IMG/VR virus record: IMGVR_UViG_3300019487_000075
Coordinates: 1-31,197 of that record
Reading direction: 5' to 3' (one strand)
Length of the DNA stretch: 31,197 nt
Source of the DNA: a virus
Made by a program: the position numbers and the translations under genes. Under the pieces are notes generated by a model that made no database searches, was not told the DNA's origin, and worked only from the letters and a program-made list of their open reading frames with translations. This document shows, in pieces, positions 27,466-31,197 of the stretch (position 1 is the stretch's first letter; each line of letters starts with the position of its first letter).

Positions 27466-27495
27466 TTGACGGCGGCGTCGCACATGGCGTAGAAG
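27466..27495 (+). promoter_or_regulatory. Predicted promoter of the metalloprotease cassette
   Basis: TTGACG (27466-27471) is followed after 18 nt by TAGAAG (27490-27495). AAAGGAGGAGA and ATG 27528 follow. The 114-nt gap (27414-27527) is one of few non-coupled junctions in the early block, supporting independent transcription of the cassette. Confidence 0.5.
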
Positions 27496-27527
27496 GGCGC
27501 CGTCGTCGTCGAAAGGAGGAGAGACCG

Positions 27528-27803
27528 ATGATCGTACTCGCGACCCTATTCATGCTGGCCATGTGCGGCGACTGCGACGGCGACCAGCGCGTGACCATCG
27601 CCGAGCTGGTGCGCGCCGTTGGCAACGCGCTCGACCCCTGTGGCGAGGACTGCGCGGCCTGCCCCGACACGTGCGTCGAGTTGCCGGTGGCGATGGTCGA
27701 CGGCGTCGAGGTGCACTGCGACGTCGCCCTCTGCGGCGATCCCGAGGCGTGCGTGCGGACGCTCTATGCCGACGGCGACGCTCGGTGCTGGGCGGCGCCA
27801 TGA
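27528..27803 (+). CDS. Exported EF-hand/dockerin-like small protein (91 aa)
   Basis: Starting after AAAGGAGGAGA, the 91-residue protein has a short hydrophobic N-terminus (MIVLATLFMLAMCG) followed at once by DCDGDQRVTIAELVRAV, a calcium-binding loop plus helix resembling the dockerin/EF-hand units of secreted proteins in Binatota and Deltaproteobacteria. The rest is Cys-rich (CGEDCAACPDTC, HCDVALCGDPEAC), suggesting extracytoplasmic disulphides. A LAMC sequence resembles, but does not match well, a lipobox. Its stop overlaps the metalloprotease start as ATGA, so the two are co-made and may interact. Confidence 0.75.
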   Translation: MIVLATLFMLAMCGDCDGDQRVTIAELVRAVGNALDPCGEDCAACPDTCVELPVAMVDGVEVHCDVALCGDPEACVRTLYADGDARCWAAP

Positions 27804-29080
27804 CGCGCTCCAACAGTGTACTCAGCATCCTCCTCGTCTTTCTTGCGCTCGCCCTTGCGATCGTGGTCGGCCTCGGGCTCTTAGCCAACGTCGCGCTCGG
27901 CGCGTTGTCTCCCTCGCCCTTCGCCGACGACGCCACCCTCTCGTGGGAGGACGCCGATGGCGTCATCGACCCCGATCTCAACGGCTATCCGCTCGAATCC
28001 TGGCTCTCCATGTGGCAGCAGCCGGCCCTCGAAGCGACCTTCGCCTGGCACGGCGAGGGCGAGGCCGCCGCCGATCAGGAGGGCGAGTGCGCCGGGATGG
28101 CCGGCGGCGCCGAGGTCGCACCGGCCGCGGGCACCGTCCCCAACTGGACCCGCGTCTACCGCGTGCGCATCGGCATCCAAGTCGAGGCGCTCGACGATTG
28201 GACGTGGCAGACCGGCGGCGCCTTCACCGAGGTGCCGCTCCACGTCCGCGATGCGATGCAGGCCGTGCGCGTCGCCGCCTGGCGCGTCGGGCTCGACATC
28301 CAGGTCGGGCACATTCACATGATGGCGGGCGGCTGGGACGACGACACCGCCGCCGAGCGCACCGCGTCCGCGTGGGGCACCCACGACAAGTGGCTCTCAG
28401 GCGCGCTCACCATGCACCAGCCAGTCGCGCACGTCCTGCGCCTGAGTTCACTCCTGAACGGCGGATGGTCGACCACCGCCGGTCCCTGCGCCCCGCTGAA
28501 CGTCAGCCACAGCCGCTTCCGGTGGAACCTTGGGTCGTCCCGCTATCTGGCTCTGCGCTTGGTCGCTCACGAGCTGTTTCACGCGCTCTTCGCGCTCGCG
28601 CATACGCAGTGCTACCGGATGCCCGAGGATCCGAGCGAGCCGCTCGAACACTGCTACGAGGGCGTTTGCTGGCCGCACGTCGAATCCTTCCCCGGCCACT
28701 GCCCCAGCCAGGAGGCGTATTCCGTGATGGGCTACTGCACGAGCTGCACGAGTCTCTACGAGCCCGTGCTCCGGCTCGGCCCCACGCGCGGCCCGCTCGA
28801 ACGGCGCGCTCGCCTGACCCTCGTGGCCAAGGCCGATACGGGCTGTCTCGGCGAGTCGGTCGCCGAGTGGCCGATCTACGCCAGCGCCGCCGACGCTGAC
28901 GGCGACGAGCAGTGGGATGCCTACGACAACTGTTCTACTGTGCCGAACGCGGACCAGCGCGACAGCGACATGGACGGGCGCGGTGACGCGTGTGACGGCG
29001 GGTGCGCGGTTGCGCCGGGGAGCGCCGCCGCGTGGCCGCTGCTCGTCCCCCTTCTCGTCTTGTGGAGGTCGCATGCCTGA
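27800..29080 (+). CDS. Membrane-anchored metzincin-like metalloprotease with TSP3 repeat and sorting-like tail (426 aa)
   Basis: The ATG at 27800 overlaps the preceding stop as ATGA; the longer frame upstream is a shadow. An N-terminal hydrophobic helix (residues about 5-29) suggests a signal or anchor. HELFHALFALAHT (His257, Glu258, His261, His268) is a zinc-protease signature, and SVMGYC at 308-313 resembles the metzincin Met-turn. The third His is one residue further than in HExxHxxGxxH, an oddity. Residues 365-399 form a TSP3-like calcium repeat (DADGDEQWDAYDNC, then NADQRDSDMDGRGDACD). The end, Cys402 plus a hydrophobic helix and WRSHA, resembles MYXO-CTERM sorting tails. It probably cleaves proteins outside the host cytoplasm. 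Phage cargo of this type is unusual. Confidence 0.78.
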   Translation: MTRSNSVLSILLVFLALALAIVVGLGLLANVALGALSPSPFADDATLSWEDADGVIDPDLNGYPLESWLSMWQQPALEATFAWHGEGEAAADQEGECAGMAGGAEVAPAAGTVPNWTRVYRVRIGIQVEALDDWTWQTGGAFTEVPLHVRDAMQAVRVAAWRVGLDIQVGHIHMMAGGWDDDTAAERTASAWGTHDKWLSGALTMHQPVAHVLRLSSLLNGGWSTTAGPCAPLNVSHSRFRWNLGSSRYLALRLVAHELFHALFALAHTQCYRMPEDPSEPLEHCYEGVCWPHVESFPGHCPSQEAYSVMGYCTSCTSLYEPVLRLGPTRGPLERRARLTLVAKADTGCLGESVAEWPIYASAADADGDEQWDAYDNCSTVPNADQRDSDMDGRGDACDGGCAVAPGSAAAWPLLVPLLVLWRSHA

Positions 29081-29297
29081 CGATGACCACGTCCCGTCGA
29101 CGACGCTCGTGCTCCGCGAGGGTCGCCACGTCGCCGTCGCCACGCACGCGCTAATCGACGCCGAACTCGTGCGGCTCGCTGCCGAGCAACACGCGAAGAT
29201 GGCGACGTCGCCGCCGAAGCACCGGGACTGGCACCGCGACCGCATGCTCGCATTCGAGCACGTGCTCGCCGGCCGAGAGCGGTTTCGCAATGGCTGA
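29073..29297 (+). CDS. Small unknown protein between cargo and Sak4-like gene (74 aa)
   Basis: The 74-residue protein starts at ATG 29073 with GGAGG 6 nt upstream, inside the end of the protease gene, and its stop overlaps the next gene by 8 nt. It reads MPDDDHVPSTTLVLREGRHV, then THALIDAELVRLAAEQHAKM, with an Arg/His-rich helical end. It has no signal. Coupling to the Sak4-like gene suggests it belongs to the recombination block rather than the cargo. Confidence 0.6.
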   Translation: MPDDDHVPSTTLVLREGRHVAVATHALIDAELVRLAAEQHAKMATSPPKHRDWHRDRMLAFEHVLAGRERFRNG

Positions 29298-30081
29298 CCG
29301 TCCAGCCATCCACTGCATCACCTACGGCGATCCCGGCGGCGGCAAGTCGACGTTCGCGACGACGTGGCCGCGCCCGATCCTCGGCTTTATCTTCGACGCG
29401 CACGGCAAGGACACGCCGTACATGCGATGGGCGCGCGCCAACGGCTGTACGGTCACCGACTCCGTCGACTCATGGGGCCTCCCTGTTAAAGAGATCATCA
29501 ACGCGGCCGGCGAGATCGAGATGCGCCTCGAATACTACAACGACATCTCGCCCATGCTCGGCGAGGACCGCGTTGGCTACCCGCACACGTGGGAACTCTT
29601 CGAGTGGCGCATGAGAGAGCGCGCCTTCTTCAACGAGGGGTGGCAGACGGTGCTCGTCGACTCCGTCACCTTCATGGAACTCTGCGCCCGCATGTACGCG
29701 AAGTTCGTCAAGAACCCCGACTCCAAAGAGCCCCGCCAGTGGTTCGGCTACTCGACGGACGCGCTCGAACTTGCCCTCCTCGTCCAGTTACAAGCGTTCA
29801 CCGGCAACCTCCTCGTGCTCGCCCACATCCACCACGACAAGGACGAGGTGTTGCAGACGTTCGTACGCCAGCTCGCGGCGCCCGGCCGGCTCACCGCGCG
29901 CAACGAGCTGGCCGGCGGCTACTCCGAACTCTACCGCGCCTACGTCGTCCGCGAGCGCGGCGGCGAGACACAGTTCGTGTTGCAGACGCAGCGGGACAAC
30001 CTCTTCTCGTGCGCGACACAGATTCACGCGCCGGATCCGTGTTGGCAGGACTGGACGGCGCTGTGGGAGAACTTCACATGA
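29290..30081 (+). CDS. Sak4-like RecA-fold ATPase / single-strand annealing factor (263 aa)
   Basis: The 263-residue protein has YGDPGGGKST (Walker A, Lys19), FIFDAHGKDT after the first strand, TVLVDSVT (Walker B, Asp124) and LLVLAHIHHDKDEV (a sensor-like strand). The C-terminal half carries a beta-rich segment (SELYRAYVVRERGGETQFVL) as in phage AAA/RecA-type ATPases of the Sak4 group. Members promote annealing or loading in phage recombination and often lie near a PD-(D/E)XK nuclease, as here. The start overlaps the previous gene by 8 nt. Alternative: a RecA-like replication accessory. Helicase use cannot be ruled out. Confidence 0.78.
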   Translation: MADRPAIHCITYGDPGGGKSTFATTWPRPILGFIFDAHGKDTPYMRWARANGCTVTDSVDSWGLPVKEIINAAGEIEMRLEYYNDISPMLGEDRVGYPHTWELFEWRMRERAFFNEGWQTVLVDSVTFMELCARMYAKFVKNPDSKEPRQWFGYSTDALELALLVQLQAFTGNLLVLAHIHHDKDEVLQTFVRQLAAPGRLTARNELAGGYSELYRAYVVRERGGETQFVLQTQRDNLFSCATQIHAPDPCWQDWTALWENFT

Positions 30082-30341
30082 GCGAAAAGACGGACCTCTT
30101 CACCGCCGAATGTCAGGCGATGGGGCAACGACTGCGGCAGTTCGTTCGCGCTCCGAACGGCGCTGACGCGTCGTTGACGCCGCTTTCCGGCGACGAGTCG
30201 GCGTACCTCAAGATCATGCATCTCGTCCTGATGGACCATCTAATTGGGCGCCTCGACGAGGTCGTCGAGAGCATGCGGCGTCTCGAAACGCGGTTCGAGC
30301 AGATGAACATCGACTTCGACAACGCCAGGTTTGGGAGGTGA
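30078..30341 (+). CDS. Unknown helical protein after Sak4-like gene (87 aa)
   Basis: Starting in ATGA overlap, the 87-residue protein reads MSEKTDLFTAECQAMGQRLR, with a C-terminal coiled coil (HLIGRLDEVVESMRRLETRF). It lacks a signal. Its position immediately after the ATPase suggests a partner or single-strand-DNA protein helper, but no OB-fold signature is seen. Unrecognised. Confidence 0.65.
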   Translation: MSEKTDLFTAECQAMGQRLRQFVRAPNGADASLTPLSGDESAYLKIMHLVLMDHLIGRLDEVVESMRRLETRFEQMNIDFDNARFGR

Positions 30342-30343
30342 GC

Positions 30344-30565
30344 ATGACGCGACACAGATTGCGCGCCGCAATGCGTCTGACGTCGCGACGGCTGCACACG
30401 CTGCCTGCCGAGTTCATCGTTGACTTGCGTGAGGCCATGCTCGCCGTCGCGCGCAAGCACCGACTCAGCCCAAGCGCGTTGCAATGCCACTTCGGGCATC
30501 GGCCGTGCTCGCGTACGTACAGCGCATTCGAGGATACGCGCTGGGTCGAGGAGGAGGACCAATGA
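30344..30565 (+). CDS. Small basic protein (73 aa)
   Basis: ATG 30344 has GGGAGG 5 nt upstream; a GTG at 30338 overlapping the previous stop (GTGA) is an alternative. The 73-residue protein MTRHRLRAAMRLTSRRLHTL has a basic N-terminus and a helical centre (REAMLAVARKHRLSPSALQC), and ends in acid residues. It might bind nucleic acid. It is coupled to the lipoprotein gene by ATGA. Unrecognised. Confidence 0.6.
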   Translation: MTRHRLRAAMRLTSRRLHTLPAEFIVDLREAMLAVARKHRLSPSALQCHFGHRPCSRTYSAFEDTRWVEEEDQ

Positions 30566-30834
30566 GGGCGCTCCTCGAAGACTGCCTCGGCGCCCTCCTC
30601 CTCATCGCCCTCGTCGCCGGCTGCGCCCACGTTTATCAAGGCGCCATCGCTCTGCCGACCAAGCCCACCGGCCTCGTCTTCAGACACGCTCCGTCATGCA
30701 CTCCACCAGAGGGCTGCTTCACGAACGCCGCCTGCGTGACGACGCGCTGCTTCTGTCCGGCCGTCTGCGCTCGCGAGATGACGCCGCTCTGGTGCCCGAG
30801 CTGGGGATGCGCGACGACCGCGTGCCCGTGCTGA
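30562..30834 (+). CDS. Cys-rich lipoprotein (90 aa)
   Basis: The N-terminus MRALLEDCLGALLLIALVAGC contains a canonical lipobox (LVAGC, lipidated Cys21), so the mature chain of about 70 residues should be a membrane lipoprotein. It carries ten further cysteines in pairs (SCTPPEGCFTNAAC, TTRCFCPAVC, WCPSWGCATTACPC), a knottin-like density that suggests disulphide folding outside the cytoplasm. Start in ATGA overlap. Small phage lipoproteins can act in superinfection exclusion or as spanins. The Cys richness is unlike a typical Rz1, so exclusion or cargo is more likely; inference. Confidence 0.75.
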   Translation: MRALLEDCLGALLLIALVAGCAHVYQGAIALPTKPTGLVFRHAPSCTPPEGCFTNAACVTTRCFCPAVCAREMTPLWCPSWGCATTACPC

Positions 30835-30837
30835 ACG

Positions 30838-31164
30838 ATGTCAGACTGGTTCAAAGCCGGCGAACGCATGTTCTGGCAGCGAGAGCGCTTGCCAGTGACG
30901 ACGGCCAAGATCGTCGAAGTGTGCGATGAGTGGGCGACTGTTTCAAAGGGCGACGTCCACGTCTACGGCCTTATCGTTCCTGCAATTGCTCAATGGGAAA
31001 CGCGAGAAGCTGTCGTAGCGATCCATGGAACGACGTTGCTGTACTCAGTCCTCTCGTGGTGGGACGGCCACTATCTCTTCTGCAACAAAGAGGCGTTCGA
31101 GCAACTGCAACCGTTCGCTGCCAAAGAGTTTTCGAATCGCCGTCCGGTGATCTATTTCAGATGA
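30838..31164 (+). CDS. Unknown early protein (108 aa)
   Basis: The 108-residue protein starts 3 nt after the lipoprotein stop. It reads MSDWFKAGERMFWQRERLPV, then TAKIVEVCDEWATVSKGDVH and GTTLLYSVLSWWDGHYLFCN, and ends RRPVIYFR. It is aromatic-rich, apparently a compact alpha/beta domain without signal or membrane segment. Unrecognised. Confidence 0.6.
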   Translation: MSDWFKAGERMFWQRERLPVTTAKIVEVCDEWATVSKGDVHVYGLIVPAIAQWETREAVVAIHGTTLLYSVLSWWDGHYLFCNKEAFEQLQPFAAKEFSNRRPVIYFR

Positions 31165-31179
31165 AGGGGAGGACTTACA

Positions 31180-31197
31180 GTGACACGTACGCGCGCA
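31180..31197 (+). CDS. Start of a further gene, cut by the window edge
   Basis: GTG 31180 follows AAGGGGAGGA with 6 nt spacing and opens the codons V/M T R T R A before the edge. Only six codons are visible, so its product cannot be judged. The ribosome site is the evidence. Confidence 0.4.

Noticed and set aside
27619-28899. 426-codon Arg-rich frame overlapping the metalloprotease
   Set aside because: Arg/His/Pro-rich text without domains, in a shifted frame of a gene with zinc-protease and TSP3 motifs.
1-31197. CRISPR arrays, tRNA or rRNA genes, integrase or attachment site
   Set aside because: I looked for regularly spaced repeats, cloverleaf-like runs and recombinase motifs and saw none I can support.

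Overview
The window is about 31 kb of GC-rich DNA from a tailed double-stranded DNA phage or prophage. It contains small and large terminase, portal, a scaffold-like protein, a decoration-like protein, major capsid and head-tail adaptor-like genes, followed on the right by a rightward early/recombination block. I see no rRNA, tRNA, CRISPR array, integrase or attachment site. Genes are packed with ATGA, GTGA or TGATG stop/start overlaps at most junctions. Several exported proteins carry Thr-Pro-rich linkers, thrombospondin type 3 (TSP3)-like repeats, an EF-hand/dockerin-like DxDGD motif and a C-terminal tail resembling MYXO-CTERM. This style is common in Myxococcota, Binatota and other former Deltaproteobacteria, so a host from those groups is my inference; the sequence does not prove it.

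Leftward late region (about 19.6 kb down to 1). In order of transcription: a small basic protein; small terminase; a large terminase that is split into an ATPase gene and a nuclease gene with an HNH endonuclease gene between them; a block of fibre/adhesin-like and accessory genes (15.9 to 10.7 kb), several with Sec-type signal peptides; two or three small membrane proteins; portal; scaffold-like protein; decoration-like protein; major capsid protein; a further exported Thr-Pro-linker protein; two small basic proteins; three head-tail adaptor-like proteins with a tandem pair of small paralogues between them; and, at the left edge, an incomplete fibre with a signal anchor and YadA-like head repeats. 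Tape measure, tail tube and lysis enzymes are not in the window.

Middle (19.6 to 22.8 kb). A divergent control region at 19.57-19.91 kb separates the late operon from a 52-residue rightward gene. A leftward cluster of seven small unknown genes (22.2 to 20.2 kb) ends at a good intrinsic terminator (20159-20187). A gene-free region (22.24-22.84 kb) holds an iteron-like direct repeat and two mirror-image copies of a roughly 120-140 bp control module. One copy points at the leftward cluster and the other at the rightward early genes.

Rightward early region (22.8 kb to the right edge). This is a chain of small translationally coupled genes including two helix-turn-helix proteins. A recombination/nucleotide module follows: a Cas4/RecB-type PD-(D/E)XK nuclease with four Fe-S cysteines, a minimal nucleotidyltransferase-like protein, and a Sak4-like RecA-fold ATPase. 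Inside this module sits a cassette with its own predicted promoter that encodes a small EF-hand-like exported protein and a metzincin-like metalloprotease with TSP3 repeat and sorting-tail-like C-terminus. The block ends with a Cys-rich lipoprotein and two unknown genes, the last cut by the edge.

Most interesting points: signal peptides on virion-region adhesins; the membrane-anchored metzincin as phage cargo; the terminase split by an HNH gene; and the mirrored control module at 22.46-22.82 kb.
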